Notes: generated from the sequence alone by a model not told the origin. A stretch of 64,000 bases of DNA from Deltaproteobacteria bacterium (GCA_024636215.1 JAGXHL010000093.1:1-64000); one strand, 5' to 3'. Counted from the first letter of the stretch, positions 18,238 through 28,644 are shown. A program made the numbers and translations.

Positions 18238-20019
18238 ATGGCCGAAACAGCTGAAAATATCCAAGTACTTATTTGTACCGGAACCGGTGGTTATGCCTCC
18301 GGTGCCCAGAGTGTCATCGACGCTTTCGAGGCTGAGTTTGAAAAACAGGGTCTCGAAGCCAAGGTTGGCAAACGCTGCGATATCAAGAAAACCGGTTGCC
18401 GGGGACTCTGTGCCAACGACGTGCTGGTCGATGTCGTATTGCCGGGCCAGGAAGCTGTGACCTATGATTTCGTGACCCCTGAGCTGGTGCCGCAAATCGT
18501 AGCAGAGCACATGCTCAAGAACGAAGCCGTCGAGAAGAAGGTCGCGGGCCCCTACTACAGCAAGTTTCTTGAAAAACAGCAGCGCATCATCTTCTCCCGG
18601 TGCGGCACCATTGATGCTGAAAGTATGGAGGATTTCATCGCCAACAAGGGGTTCACCGGTATCAAAAAAGCCGTGACCATGACCCCCGATGAGGTCATTG
18701 AAGAAGTCAAGAAGTCCGGACTTCGTGGCCGTGGTGGCGGTGGTTTCCCCACCGGTGTCAAGTGGTCGTTTTGCAAAGCCACTCCGGGTGAGAACAAGTA
18801 TCTGATCTGTAACGCTGACGAGGGTGATCCGGGTGCCTTTATGGACCGTTCAGTTCTCGAAGGCGACCCCTATGGTCTGATCGAAGGCATGATGATCGCT
18901 GCTTATGCCATTGGCTGCAAGTTCGGTTACGTTTACTGTCGTGCTGAATACCCCCTGGCGATCAAGCGTCTGCAAAAAGCGATTGACGACTGTACCGAGA
19001 AGGGCTACCTCGGCAAAGATTGTATGGGCCTTGGCTTCCAGTTTGAAATGCGCATCAAGGCCGGCGCAGGCGCTTTTGTCTGCGGTGAAGAGACCGCCCT
19101 GATGGCCTCGATCGAAGGTGAACGCGGCATGTCTCGTCCCCGTCCTCCTTTCCCTGCCGTAAAAGGACTCTGGGGCAAGCCGACCAACATCAACAATGTT
19201 GAAACCTTCGCCAACGTTTCTTATATCTTCTACAACGGAGCCGACTGGTATTCCTCTATCGGTACGGAAGGCACCAAAGGTACCAAGATCTTTGCCCTGA
19301 CCGGTAAGGTCAAGCATACGGGTTTGGTCGAGGTTCCTGCCGGAACCACGATGAAGGAAGTTATTTACGATGTCTGCGGTGGCATCCTTAATAACCGCAA
19401 ATTCAAGGCTGTACAGGCCGGTGGCCCTTCAGGTGGCTGTCTACCCGCCGAGGCCCTTGATGCCGAAGTCGATTACGATTCGCTGATTAAAGCCGGCGCG
19501 ATGATGGGTTCCGGTGGTCTGGTTGTCATGGATGAGACCACCTGCATGGTTGATATTGCCCGCTTCTTTCTGAACTTCACCCGAGTCGAATCATGCGGCA
19601 AATGTATTCCCTGCCGGATCGGTCTGAAGATCATGCTGGAGATTCTCGAGCGCATCACTCAGGGTGAGGGTCGTGAAGGCGATCTGGAATTGCTGGAAAG
19701 CATGGCTTACGACATCAAAAAAAGTTCACTTTGCGGTCTCGGTCAAACGGCACCCAACCCGGTTCTCTCCACTCTGCGTTATTTCCGCCACGAGTACGAG
19801 GTCCACATCAAGGAGAAAGAGTGCCCGTCACATGCGTGCAAGCCGCTGCTGCATTTCAAGGTTATTGAAGATAAGTGCAAGAAGTGTGGCGTCTGTCCCA
19901 AGGTGTGTCCGGTTAATTGTATCTCCTGGGAAAAAGGCCAGGTCGCTGTGATTGACCGCGAAATATGCACCGAGTGTACATCCTGCTACGATGCCTGCCG
20001 CTTCATGGCGATTGAATAG
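18238..20019 (+). CDS. nuoF: NADH-quinone oxidoreductase subunit F, extended form
   Basis: The NADH/FMN subunit. At 593 aa it is about 170 longer than E. coli NuoF because it has additional domains at both ends. Residues 1-100 form a thioredoxin-like [2Fe-2S] domain (CTGTGGYASGA, CDIKKTGCRGLC). The core has GLRGRGGGGFPTGVKW, GEETALMASIEG and the N3 cluster motif ESCGKCIPCRIG. The tail is a 2[4Fe-4S] ferredoxin (CKKCGVCPKVCP, CTECTSCYDAC). This HndC/HymB-like build is known from hydrogenases and anaerobic Nuo complexes and may allow contact with other electron carriers. Confidence 0.95.
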   Translation: MAETAENIQVLICTGTGGYASGAQSVIDAFEAEFEKQGLEAKVGKRCDIKKTGCRGLCANDVLVDVVLPGQEAVTYDFVTPELVPQIVAEHMLKNEAVEKKVAGPYYSKFLEKQQRIIFSRCGTIDAESMEDFIANKGFTGIKKAVTMTPDEVIEEVKKSGLRGRGGGGFPTGVKWSFCKATPGENKYLICNADEGDPGAFMDRSVLEGDPYGLIEGMMIAAYAIGCKFGYVYCRAEYPLAIKRLQKAIDDCTEKGYLGKDCMGLGFQFEMRIKAGAGAFVCGEETALMASIEGERGMSRPRPPFPAVKGLWGKPTNINNVETFANVSYIFYNGADWYSSIGTEGTKGTKIFALTGKVKHTGLVEVPAGTTMKEVIYDVCGGILNNRKFKAVQAGGPSGGCLPAEALDAEVDYDSLIKAGAMMGSGGLVVMDETTCMVDIARFFLNFTRVESCGKCIPCRIGLKIMLEILERITQGEGREGDLELLESMAYDIKKSSLCGLGQTAPNPVLSTLRYFRHEYEVHIKEKECPSHACKPLLHFKVIEDKCKKCGVCPKVCPVNCISWEKGQVAVIDREICTECTSCYDACRFMAIE

Positions 20020-20059
20020 TTATTTAAATTAAGTTCATCTCTGACGATAAGAGGACACG

Positions 20060-22540
20060 ATGGTTAACCTGACAATCGACGGTCAACAAGTCACGGTCAG
20101 CAAGACAGCAACGATCTACGAAGCTGCCAAAGAGGCCGGAATTCATATCCCGGTACTCTGCTATGCCAAGAAGTTGCTGCCTTATGGCGCCTGCCGGGTC
20201 TGTCTGGTGGAAGTTGAGCAGATGAAGGGGCGCTTGATTCCTTCCTGCACCACGCCGGTCACTGAAGGCATGGTGGTGACCACCGCCACGGACGAGATCA
20301 AGAAAGTCCGTAAAACCGTAATGGAATTCCTGCTGGTTAATCACGTTCTCGATTGTCCTGTCTGTGACAAGGCCGGCGAATGTCACCTGCAGGACCTGGC
20401 ATACGAATTCGAGTCGATCTCCAACCGTTTCGAAGGTAAGAAATTCGACTTGCCGACCGATGAGGTCAATCCCCTGATCGAGCGCAACATGAACCGTTGC
20501 GTGCTCTGCGGCAAGTGCGTTCGTGTTTGTGACGAAATTGTCGGTTATGGCTCTTATTCTTTCATTAATCGCGGCTTTGAAACCAAGATAGCGACGGCCT
20601 ATGATCGTGGTTTGAACTGTGAATTCTGCGGCCAGTGTGTTTCGATGTGTCCGGTCGGTGCCCTTTTACCGCGGCCCTTTAAATTCAAGGCCCGTCCCTG
20701 GCAGCTCAAGGAAGTTGATTCGGTCTGCGGTTACTGCGGTAATGGCTGTACGGTTACTTTTGGTGTCAAGGACAACAAGGTTGAGACGATCCGCTTTAAT
20801 GACAAGATCGGTGTCAACGACGGCAACCTCTGTGTTCGTGGCCGCTTTGGTTATTCCTATGTCAATCATCCAGATCGTCTGACCAAGCCGTTGATCCGGA
20901 AAGACGGCGAGCTTGTTGAGGCTGATTGGGACGAGGCATTGCAGGTCGTGGCCGATGGTCTCAGCAAGGCCCAGCAAGGACAAGGTGCCGGCATTCTCTC
21001 CGGAGCACGCCTGACCAATGAGGAGTTCTATCTCCTTAAGCAGGCTGCCAGGGCGATTGGTACCGCTAACCTCGATCACTCCGGCGGCGAGTGTTACAAG
21101 GGTGTCACCGAAGGCCTGATGGATACCCTCGGTGTTGCCGCCTCAACCGGAACTTTCCCGCAAATTGAAAAGGCCGATGTTGTCCTTGCGGTTCGCTCAG
21201 ATTTTTACGAGACTCATCCGGTTGTCGGTATGGTTGTCAATCAGGCCATTCGCCGTAATCATGCCAAGCTCGTCATCGTCGCGAATAAGAAGGGCAAGCT
21301 CGATAAACTCCCCGGAGCTAAAACTCTTCTCAGCAAGCCGGGTTTGGAGCTTGATGTCCTTAATGCAATGTGCAAGCTTCTGCTCGACGAAGGCCTCGCC
21401 CAGACTGAAGGAATTGAAGGTCTTGAGGACCTGAAGACCTCCCTCGCTGCGTTTGACCCTGCCCAGGTTGCAGAACGTACCGGAGTCGACCTTGAGGCTC
21501 TACAGGCAACGGCACGGCAACTGGCCGCTGCCAAGAACAGCGCCATCTTGATGGCTTACGGTCTCCCCTACCAGGGGTTGAACAAGGAACTGGCGATTGC
21601 AGTTGCCAATTTGGCGCTGCTTGTTGGTATCCCTGGTCGTGAAGGCAGCGGCTTGTATCTATGCGGTGAGAAAGCCAACAGCCAGGGGGCGATAGACCTC
21701 GGCATCCTGCCCCAGAATGGCGGCAAAGGTGCTCAGCAGATGCTTACTGCTGCCGCTGATGGCAAGCTCGACGCCCTTTATGTGGTTGCGGAAGATCCAC
21801 TGAGCAGCTATCCCGATCGTGACCAGGTGGCTAAAGCCTTTGCCAAGGTGCCTTTCCTGGTTGTGCAGGACATCTTCCTGTCGCCAACGGCAGAGCAGGC
21901 TGATGTGGTTCTTCCTGCGGCGTCTTTTGCCGAAAAGAATGGGACCTACACCAACGCCGAGCGCCGCATTCAAAGAGTCCGCCCTGGCATCACGAGTCCC
22001 GGTGAAGCACGCACCGACGGCAGCATCTTCTCTGCTCTGGCAGTCAAACTCGGCAGCACTGTCAGTTTCGCAGGTCCTGAAGCTGTTTTTGCCGAGATCG
22101 GCAAGCTGGCATCGGCTTACGCTGAGTTCAGTTTCAACGAGATCGGACCGCAAGGGGTGGTCTGGGGTGGTGAAACCTTACAGCCTGCAAGCAAGAAGGT
22201 TGTGGCTGCGTCCGCCGGCAATGCCGTCGAGGCTGAGTTTCAACTGGTGACCGGCAGCGCCCTTTACCACAGCGGCACGGTTTCTACCAAGGCCAAGGGG
22301 CCAATGGCCGTTCTTGCCGAGCCTTATCTTGAACTCGGCCGCGAAGACGCCAAAGCGTTGAGTGTTGTGGACGGTGACCTGATCAAGGTTTCCGGTAACG
22401 GTGCAGAGCTTAAACTGAAAGCCAAAGTCGGTAATCGCCTGCCCAAAGGGGTTGTTTTCGCTCCTTATCACTTTGCGGAGGCCCATGTGAATCGCCTCTA
22501 CAAAGGTGAGGCGGTCATTGCGGTTAAAATCAGCAAATAG
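20060..22540 (+). CDS. nuoG: NADH-quinone oxidoreductase subunit G
   Basis: The largest peripheral-arm subunit (826 aa). Domains in order: an N-terminal [2Fe-2S] ferredoxin (CYAKKLLPYGACRVCLVEV, about 34-52); a His-Cys3 cluster (HVLDCPVCDKAGECHLQD); a 2[4Fe-4S] domain (CVLCGKCVRVCDE, CEFCGQCVSMCPVGAL); a further N-terminal cluster of the molybdopterin domain (CGYCGNGC); and a molybdopterin-oxidoreductase-like region to the end. It passes electrons from NuoF toward NuoI. Confidence 0.96.
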   Translation: MVNLTIDGQQVTVSKTATIYEAAKEAGIHIPVLCYAKKLLPYGACRVCLVEVEQMKGRLIPSCTTPVTEGMVVTTATDEIKKVRKTVMEFLLVNHVLDCPVCDKAGECHLQDLAYEFESISNRFEGKKFDLPTDEVNPLIERNMNRCVLCGKCVRVCDEIVGYGSYSFINRGFETKIATAYDRGLNCEFCGQCVSMCPVGALLPRPFKFKARPWQLKEVDSVCGYCGNGCTVTFGVKDNKVETIRFNDKIGVNDGNLCVRGRFGYSYVNHPDRLTKPLIRKDGELVEADWDEALQVVADGLSKAQQGQGAGILSGARLTNEEFYLLKQAARAIGTANLDHSGGECYKGVTEGLMDTLGVAASTGTFPQIEKADVVLAVRSDFYETHPVVGMVVNQAIRRNHAKLVIVANKKGKLDKLPGAKTLLSKPGLELDVLNAMCKLLLDEGLAQTEGIEGLEDLKTSLAAFDPAQVAERTGVDLEALQATARQLAAAKNSAILMAYGLPYQGLNKELAIAVANLALLVGIPGREGSGLYLCGEKANSQGAIDLGILPQNGGKGAQQMLTAAADGKLDALYVVAEDPLSSYPDRDQVAKAFAKVPFLVVQDIFLSPTAEQADVVLPAASFAEKNGTYTNAERRIQRVRPGITSPGEARTDGSIFSALAVKLGSTVSFAGPEAVFAEIGKLASAYAEFSFNEIGPQGVVWGGETLQPASKKVVAASAGNAVEAEFQLVTGSALYHSGTVSTKAKGPMAVLAEPYLELGREDAKALSVVDGDLIKVSGNGAELKLKAKVGNRLPKGVVFAPYHFAEAHVNRLYKGEAVIAVKISK

Positions 22541-22635
22541 AATTTATGATTATGCTCCGCTGCTGCGTGTTGAGATTGCAGTGGTGAATAGACGCGGAAC
22601 ACTAAGATCAATCTGATACGAGGAAGAGGAAGATC

Positions 22636-23700
22636 ATGACGCCTGAAATGCTGAGCCTCTCTAACAGTCCCGGTTTGTTTGTCGGGATAATGCTACTGAA
22701 AATTCTGGTTGTATTCGGTGTGACTATGCTCATCGTTGCCTACGCGACCTGGTGTGAGCGTAAAGTCATTGGCCACATGCAGACGCGACTGGGACCAATG
22801 CGTACCGGTTGGCATGGTCTTCTGCAGCCGATTGCCGACGGACTCAAGCTGTTCTTTAAAGAGGACATCATCCCGTCTGCGTCAACCAAGGTGCCATTTT
22901 TGCTGGCGCCTATGATGATCCTTGTCCCCGCATTGATTACGGTTGCCGTCATCCCATTCGGCCCGGATATCAGCGTGGCGGGCTTTTTGATCCCCCAGCA
23001 GATTACCGATCTGAACGTAGGCGTCTTGTATATACTCGCTTTTGCAGGCTTGGGGGTCTACGGTATCGTGCTTGCCGGCTGGTCGTCCAACAGCAAGTAT
23101 TCTCTACTCGGCGGCGTGCGTGCTTCGGCACAGATGATCTCTTATGAGTTGGGCGCCGGACTGTCCATTATCGCGGTTTTCATGATCTCGGAAACACTCA
23201 GCCTGCGTGAAATCGTTGCTCTGCAGCAAGAGGCTCTCTGGGGCGTCTTCTCCTTCGTTCCCAACTGGTACGTATTTACTCAGCCGCTGGCCTTCGGCCT
23301 TTTCATTGTGACCGGCCTGGCGGAAATCAACCGGACTCCTTTCGATATGCCAGAGGCTGAAAGTGAGCTGGTCTCCGGTTTCTGTACCGAGTATTCCTCC
23401 ATGAAGTATGCCCTCTTTTTCATGGCTGAATATGCCAATATGATCGTCATCGCCGCAATTGCTGCCACACTATTCCTCGGTGGCTGGAGCGCGCCTCTCA
23501 ATATCGGTGTCTTGACCATGATTCCCGGTTTTGTCTGGTTGCTTCTGAAGGTCTTTACGATGATGTTCTGCTTCATGTGGCTGCGAGCCACCTTCCCACG
23601 CGTTCGTTACGACCAGCTGATGCGCCTGGGTTGGAAAGTATTGTTGCCGCTGGCCCTGGCTAATGTTGTGATTACCGGCCTCGTGGTCGTGATTTTCTAA
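22636..23700 (+). CDS. nuoH: NADH-quinone oxidoreductase subunit H
   Basis: Membrane subunit (354 aa, about eight helices) that forms the quinone tunnel and connects the arms. Conserved segments are ERKVIGHMQTRLGPMRTGWH, QPIADGLKLFFKED, EINRTPFDMPEAESELVSGF and the WLRATFPRVRYDQLM end. A 95-bp gap separates it from nuoG without an evident promoter. Confidence 0.96.
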   Translation: MTPEMLSLSNSPGLFVGIMLLKILVVFGVTMLIVAYATWCERKVIGHMQTRLGPMRTGWHGLLQPIADGLKLFFKEDIIPSASTKVPFLLAPMMILVPALITVAVIPFGPDISVAGFLIPQQITDLNVGVLYILAFAGLGVYGIVLAGWSSNSKYSLLGGVRASAQMISYELGAGLSIIAVFMISETLSLREIVALQQEALWGVFSFVPNWYVFTQPLAFGLFIVTGLAEINRTPFDMPEAESELVSGFCTEYSSMKYALFFMAEYANMIVIAAIAATLFLGGWSAPLNIGVLTMIPGFVWLLLKVFTMMFCFMWLRATFPRVRYDQLMRLGWKVLLPLALANVVITGLVVVIF

Positions 23701-23735
23701 TAACCGTTACCTTTGAGTCTTTAAGAGGTCTGATC

Positions 23736-24131
23736 ATGTTCAAAGAATTTGCCAAAGGTCTGAGCATCACTTTTAAGCACCTGCTGCCGGGGCATTCAAC
23801 GACTGTGCAGTACCCGACAGTTAAACTCAAGACGTCCGATCGGTTTCGTGGCCTGCACCGTCTTGTCCCTTCTCAGGATCGCGAGAAGTGCGTCGCCTGT
23901 TATCTTTGTCCGACAGTCTGCCCGGCCAAGTGCATAACGGTTGAATCGGCTGAAAACGAGAAGGGCGAGAAGTACCCGAAAGTATACACGATTGATATTC
24001 TACGTTGCATCTTCTGCGGTTACTGTGTTGAAGCCTGCCCGGTAGAGGCGATCGAAATGACGGGTGCTTATGAACTGGCCAATTATAAGCGTGATGACTT
24101 TCAGTTCACCAAGCAGCGGCTGCTGAAATAA
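23736..24131 (+). CDS. nuoI: NADH-quinone oxidoreductase subunit I
   Basis: The 2[4Fe-4S] ferredoxin subunit carrying N6a and N6b, linking NuoG to NuoB. Motifs CVACYLCPTVCPAKCI (about 51-66) and CIFCGYCVEACPVEAI (about 91-106) are intact. At 131 aa it is compact compared with the ~180 aa of E. coli NuoI, lacking most of the C-terminal tail. Confidence 0.95.
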   Translation: MFKEFAKGLSITFKHLLPGHSTTVQYPTVKLKTSDRFRGLHRLVPSQDREKCVACYLCPTVCPAKCITVESAENEKGEKYPKVYTIDILRCIFCGYCVEACPVEAIEMTGAYELANYKRDDFQFTKQRLLK

Positions 24132-24152
24132 GCCAAGGGGAGCATAAAACTC

Positions 24153-24656
24153 ATGGAACTCATTTTTTTCTATTTGATTGCGTTGATTGCCGTGGCCTCC
24201 GGATTTCTGGTGATCCGTTGTCAAAGCCCGGTTAATAGCGCCCTCGGCCTGGTCAATACCTTCTTCTGCCTGGCTATTTTCTATGTCATGCTGCACGCCC
24301 CTTTTATGGCGGCGATCCAGATCATGGTTTATGCCGGTGCGATCATGGTTTTGATCCTCTTTGTCATCATGCTGCTCAATCTTGGTACGGAAGCGCGCAA
24401 GCGTTATACCAACGGGATTGTCTGGTCAGCTCTTGCCAGCCTAGCGTTGCTGTTTAACGTGATGTACTTCATAAAGCGTGGTCGTGTGACCGGTGCAGAG
24501 GGAGACATCACCCCCTTTATGGTTGAAAACGTCGGTCATGTCGAGCTGATCGGTAAGACGATGTTCACCGAGTTCCTGCTGCCCTTTGAAATTGCTTCCA
24601 TTCTGTTGCTGGTGGCGATTGTCGGCGCGGTAGTTCTCGCCAAAAAAGAAGTTTAA
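24153..24656 (+). CDS. nuoJ: NADH-quinone oxidoreductase subunit J
   Basis: Membrane subunit of 167 aa with five predicted helices. The conserved segment IQIMVYAGAIMVLILFVIML (about 57-76) contains the pi-bulge region of helix 3. AAGGGGAG precedes the start. Confidence 0.94.
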   Translation: MELIFFYLIALIAVASGFLVIRCQSPVNSALGLVNTFFCLAIFYVMLHAPFMAAIQIMVYAGAIMVLILFVIMLLNLGTEARKRYTNGIVWSALASLALLFNVMYFIKRGRVTGAEGDITPFMVENVGHVELIGKTMFTEFLLPFEIASILLLVAIVGAVVLAKKEV

Positions 24657-24684
24657 AGCGTAGCGAACTACGGGAGACATAACA

Positions 24685-24987
24685 ATGATAACTGTTTACC
24701 ACTACATGAGCCTTGCTGCGATCCTCTTTGCCATGGGCACCTACGGTGTTCTGACCCGGCGGAATGCGATTGTCGTCTTCATGTGTATCGAACTGATGCT
24801 TAACTCGGTCAACCTGACCTTCATCTCATTGTCGAGTCATCTGCAAAATATGGACGGCCAGATCTTCGTCTTTTTTGTCATGACTGTTGCCGCGGCAGAA
24901 GCGGCAGTTGGCCTCGCTTTGATGATCGCCTTCTACCGGAACCGCGATTCGATTGACGTCGATGATTTTAACCTGATGAAATCGTGA
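24685..24987 (+). CDS. nuoK: NADH-quinone oxidoreductase subunit K
   Basis: A 100-aa membrane subunit with three helices. The proton-path glutamates are visible in FMCIELMLNSVNLTF (about 32-46) and VAAAEAAVGLALMI (about 69-82). It follows nuoJ by 28 bp. Confidence 0.95.
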   Translation: MITVYHYMSLAAILFAMGTYGVLTRRNAIVVFMCIELMLNSVNLTFISLSSHLQNMDGQIFVFFVMTVAAAEAAVGLALMIAFYRNRDSIDVDDFNLMKS

Positions 24988-25043
24988 TCGGTGCGAACCG
25001 TTCACTTCCCCTAAGATGATTACTTCGCTCGGAGGAGAGATAG

Positions 25044-27035
25044 ATGTACGATAAACTGTGGCTCATACCATTCTTCCCGTTACTCGGCTCTATAATTAAC
25101 GGGTTGCTTGGAAAGCGGTTCATCAAGAATGAAAAGGTGATCGGTGCGATCGGTACTGGCATGTTGTTCCTTTCGTTCCTGGTCTCCTGCAAGTATTTTG
25201 TCCAACTGCTGGGTGATTCGGTCAAGTCTCACGAGAATGTCATCGCCTCCTGGATGTCGGTTGGCAACCTGCAGGTCGACTGGGGATTCCTGCTTGATCC
25301 GCTCTCTGCTCTGATGATCATGGTGGTCACGGGCGTGGGAACCCTGATCCATCTCTACTCCATCGGCTACATGCACGGTGAAGAAGGGTTCTATCGCTAC
25401 TTCAGCTATCTGAACCTGTTCGTCTTCTCGATGCTGATGCTGGTGCTCGGCAACAATGCCCTGGTCATGTTTGTCGGCTGGGAAGGTGTTGGTCTCTGTT
25501 CTTACCTGCTGATCGGCTACTACTTCGAGAAAAAGAGCGCAGGTGACGCCGCGAAGAAAGCCTTCGTTATGAACCGCGTCGGCGACTTCGGTTTCCTGCT
25601 CGGCCTCTTTACCATTTTTTGGACTCTGGGCAGCAAGCATGGTGTCTGGACTGTCAATTTTGTTGAAATTAACCAGAATGCCCATCTGCTCTCCGGCGAT
25701 ATGATCCTCGGCGCCGGTGTAACGACTGTGGCAACCCTCTGCTTTTTTCTTGGCGCGACCGGCAAGTCGGCTCAGTTGCCGCTCTACACCTGGTTGCCTG
25801 ACGCCATGGAAGGCCCGACTCCGGTCTCCGCCCTGATCCATGCCGCCACCATGGTCACTGCCGGTGTCTACATGATCGGCCGCATGAACATCCTCTTCGC
25901 CATGAGCCCAACGACAATGATGGTGGTTGCCTTTGTCGGCGCCGCTACGGCACTCTTCGCCGCTTCAATCGGTTTTGCTCAGAACGACATCAAGCGCGTG
26001 CTTGCTTATTCAACGGTCTCTCAGCTCGGTTTCATGTTCGTCGCTATGGGTGTCGGCGCGTTTACTGCTGGCATCTTCCATCTGATGACACACGCTTTCT
26101 TCAAGGCCTGTCTCTTCCTTGGTTCAGGTTCTGTCATCCACGCCATGCATCATGCTTTGCATCACGCTCACCTTGGTGACGACGCACAGGACATGCGCAA
26201 TATGGGTGGTCTGCGCAAGAAAATGCCAGTAACCTGGGCAACCTTCGGCATCTCCTGTCTGGCGATATCGGGTCTGCCTTTCTTCTCCGGCTTCTTCTCC
26301 AAGGACGAGATCCTCTGGTGGGCTTTCGCCTCGACTCGCGGCAGCAAGGTGGTCTGGGTGATGGTTGTGGTTGCAGCCTTCATGACTGCCTTCTACATGT
26401 TCCGCTGCCTCTATATGACTTTCTACGGTGAGCAGAAAACCAATCCCAAAGCCAAGGATCATGTTCATGAGTCACCCTGGGTGATCACCCTGCCTCTGGT
26501 TGTCCTCGCCGGCCTGGCAACGGTTGGTGGTCTGATCGGTATCCCGCACGTCATTGATATCGCCCATGTCGGCAACAAGCTTCAGCAATTTCTGGCTCCG
26601 GTATTCCAGCAAAGCCAGCAACTGTACCAGATCGAAGCGCATGGAACAGCTTCTACTGAAATCATATTGATGATCTTCTCGGTTCTGGTCGCTCTGGCAG
26701 GTATTGGTCTGGCCACCGTCATGTACATGAAAAACCCGGCTCTGCCAGGAAAGTTTACGGCCAGGTTTTCTGCTTTGCATCGTGCCGTATTCAACAAGTG
26801 GTACGTCGATGAGTTCTACGACAAACTTATTGTCAACCCGACCAAACAATTCGGCACCTTCTGCTGGAAGGGCTTTGACGTCATCGTGGTGGATGGCATT
26901 GTCAATGGTCTCGCTAAACTGGTTGGTGCCCTGTCATCAGTATTGCGTTACACGCAAACCGGTTTGTTCCAGAACTATGCTTTGACGATGGTTCTTGGCA
27001 CAGTGGTCATGGTGGCCATTTTTATTCTCAACTAA
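25044..27035 (+). CDS. nuoL: NADH-quinone oxidoreductase subunit L
   Basis: Distal antiporter-like proton-pumping subunit of 663 aa with about 16 helices and the long lateral helix near the C-terminus. FVGWEGVGLCSYLLIGYY holds the key Glu of helix 5, and QLPLYTWLPDAMEGPTPVSA and KRVLAYSTVSQLGFMFV are the discontinuous-helix regions with the pumping lysines. GGAGGAGA precedes the start. Confidence 0.96.
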   Translation: MYDKLWLIPFFPLLGSIINGLLGKRFIKNEKVIGAIGTGMLFLSFLVSCKYFVQLLGDSVKSHENVIASWMSVGNLQVDWGFLLDPLSALMIMVVTGVGTLIHLYSIGYMHGEEGFYRYFSYLNLFVFSMLMLVLGNNALVMFVGWEGVGLCSYLLIGYYFEKKSAGDAAKKAFVMNRVGDFGFLLGLFTIFWTLGSKHGVWTVNFVEINQNAHLLSGDMILGAGVTTVATLCFFLGATGKSAQLPLYTWLPDAMEGPTPVSALIHAATMVTAGVYMIGRMNILFAMSPTTMMVVAFVGAATALFAASIGFAQNDIKRVLAYSTVSQLGFMFVAMGVGAFTAGIFHLMTHAFFKACLFLGSGSVIHAMHHALHHAHLGDDAQDMRNMGGLRKKMPVTWATFGISCLAISGLPFFSGFFSKDEILWWAFASTRGSKVVWVMVVVAAFMTAFYMFRCLYMTFYGEQKTNPKAKDHVHESPWVITLPLVVLAGLATVGGLIGIPHVIDIAHVGNKLQQFLAPVFQQSQQLYQIEAHGTASTEIILMIFSVLVALAGIGLATVMYMKNPALPGKFTARFSALHRAVFNKWYVDEFYDKLIVNPTKQFGTFCWKGFDVIVVDGIVNGLAKLVGALSSVLRYTQTGLFQNYALTMVLGTVVMVAIFILN

Positions 27036-27075
27036 GGGTATAACGTTCAAGCGTTGACATAAGGAGCAGTGACCC

Positions 27076-28644
27076 ATGAATGACCATCTTCTTAGCCTGA
27101 TGACCTTTTTCCCACTGGTGGGGATGTTGATTATCCTCTTCCTGCCTCGGGAAGCCGACCGACTGATCAAGACAGTCACGTTGGTCGTAACGATCATCGT
27201 TTTCTTCATTAGTCTGCCGCTGGCGTTCGATGATGTATTTGTCAACTCGTCGGCGATGCACTACACCGAGTTCGCTAAATGGATCAGCATCGGCGACTAC
27301 TTCCAGATGAACTATAATGTTGGTATCGACGGCATCAGCCTCTGGCTGGTGATGCTGACGACCTTCATCATGCCGATCGCCATTCTCTCGACCTGGCACG
27401 CGGTTGATAAGAACACCAAGGGCTTTATGGCTCTGGCTCTACTTCTCGAAACCGGCATGCTTGGTGCTTTTATCTCTCTTGACCTGTTTCTCTTCTATGT
27501 CTTCTGGGAGTTGATGCTGGTCCCCATGTACTTCATGATCGGTATCTGGGGTGGTAAGAACCGCATCTACGCAGCGGTTAAGTTCTTTATTTTTACCGCA
27601 GTCGGCTCTCTATTGATGCTGGTTGCTATCATCTACGTTTACTACTATTCACTGCAGGCGGGTGTCCCCTTTGAGAATGGCTTCAGTATCGCTCATTTCT
27701 CTCAATTGGATATCCCTGTACATCTGCAGGCCTGGCTGTTTGCTGCCTTTGCTTTCAGCTTTGCGATAAAGGTCCCGATGTTCCCGGTGCACACCTGGTT
27801 ACCTGATGCACACACCGAGGCACCCACGGCCGGTTCCGTTATTCTGGCGGCAATCCTGTTGAAAATGGGAACCTACGGCTTCGTCCGTTTCGCGATCCCG
27901 CTCTTCCCGGTTGCGACCATGCAGTTTACGCCTTATCTGGCTTTCCTCGCGGTGGTTGGCATCATCTACGGCGCTCTGGTTGCCATGATGCAGGATGATG
28001 TGAAGAAACTGGTTGCTTATTCATCCGTATCTCACCTTGGTTTTGTCATGCTGGGTGTCTTTGCCATGAACCTGCAGGGCCTCTCCGGTGGCTTGCTGCA
28101 GATGATCAATCACGGTATCTCAACCGGTGCACTCTTCCTTATTGTCGGTTTCATTTACGAGCGACGGCATACCCGCTTGATTGTCGATTTTGGCGGCTTG
28201 AGCAAAGTGATGCCGGTTTTCGCCACAATCTTCCTGATTGTGACTTTCTCTTCAATCGGCCTGCCGGGGACCAACGGTTTTGTGGGTGAATTCCTGATCC
28301 TGGTTGGTGCTTTTGAAAGTGGCCTGCGTGTGTTTACCGTTTTTGCAACAACGGGCGTTATCCTGGCCGCTGTTTACATGCTCTGGATGTTCCAACGGGT
28401 CATGATGGGTAAGGTGACGAATCCTAAAAATGAAAACCTGAAAGATTTGTCAGCTCGCGAAGTTGTCATCATGATGCCGTTACTGATCTTCATCTTCTGG
28501 ATTGGTGTCTACCCGAATACCTTCCTGGACAAGATGAACCCAGCTCTTGAAAATATGATCAAGCAGGTCAAGGGTAAGCAGCACATTGCCATGATGGCTG
28601 AAGGTGTGGACCAAACCGTTACGCAAATTTCGGTCAACGATTAA
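27076..28644 (+). CDS. nuoM: NADH-quinone oxidoreductase subunit M
   Basis: Second antiporter-like pumping subunit (522 aa, about 14 helices). YVFWELMLVPMYFMIG contains the key Glu, KVPMFPVHTWLPDAHTEAPT the broken helix 7, and KKLVAYSSVSHLGFVMLG the helix 8 lysine. AAGGAG lies before the ATG. Confidence 0.96.
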   Translation: MNDHLLSLMTFFPLVGMLIILFLPREADRLIKTVTLVVTIIVFFISLPLAFDDVFVNSSAMHYTEFAKWISIGDYFQMNYNVGIDGISLWLVMLTTFIMPIAILSTWHAVDKNTKGFMALALLLETGMLGAFISLDLFLFYVFWELMLVPMYFMIGIWGGKNRIYAAVKFFIFTAVGSLLMLVAIIYVYYYSLQAGVPFENGFSIAHFSQLDIPVHLQAWLFAAFAFSFAIKVPMFPVHTWLPDAHTEAPTAGSVILAAILLKMGTYGFVRFAIPLFPVATMQFTPYLAFLAVVGIIYGALVAMMQDDVKKLVAYSSVSHLGFVMLGVFAMNLQGLSGGLLQMINHGISTGALFLIVGFIYERRHTRLIVDFGGLSKVMPVFATIFLIVTFSSIGLPGTNGFVGEFLILVGAFESGLRVFTVFATTGVILAAVYMLWMFQRVMMGKVTNPKNENLKDLSAREVVIMMPLLIFIFWIGVYPNTFLDKMNPALENMIKQVKGKQHIAMMAEGVDQTVTQISVND

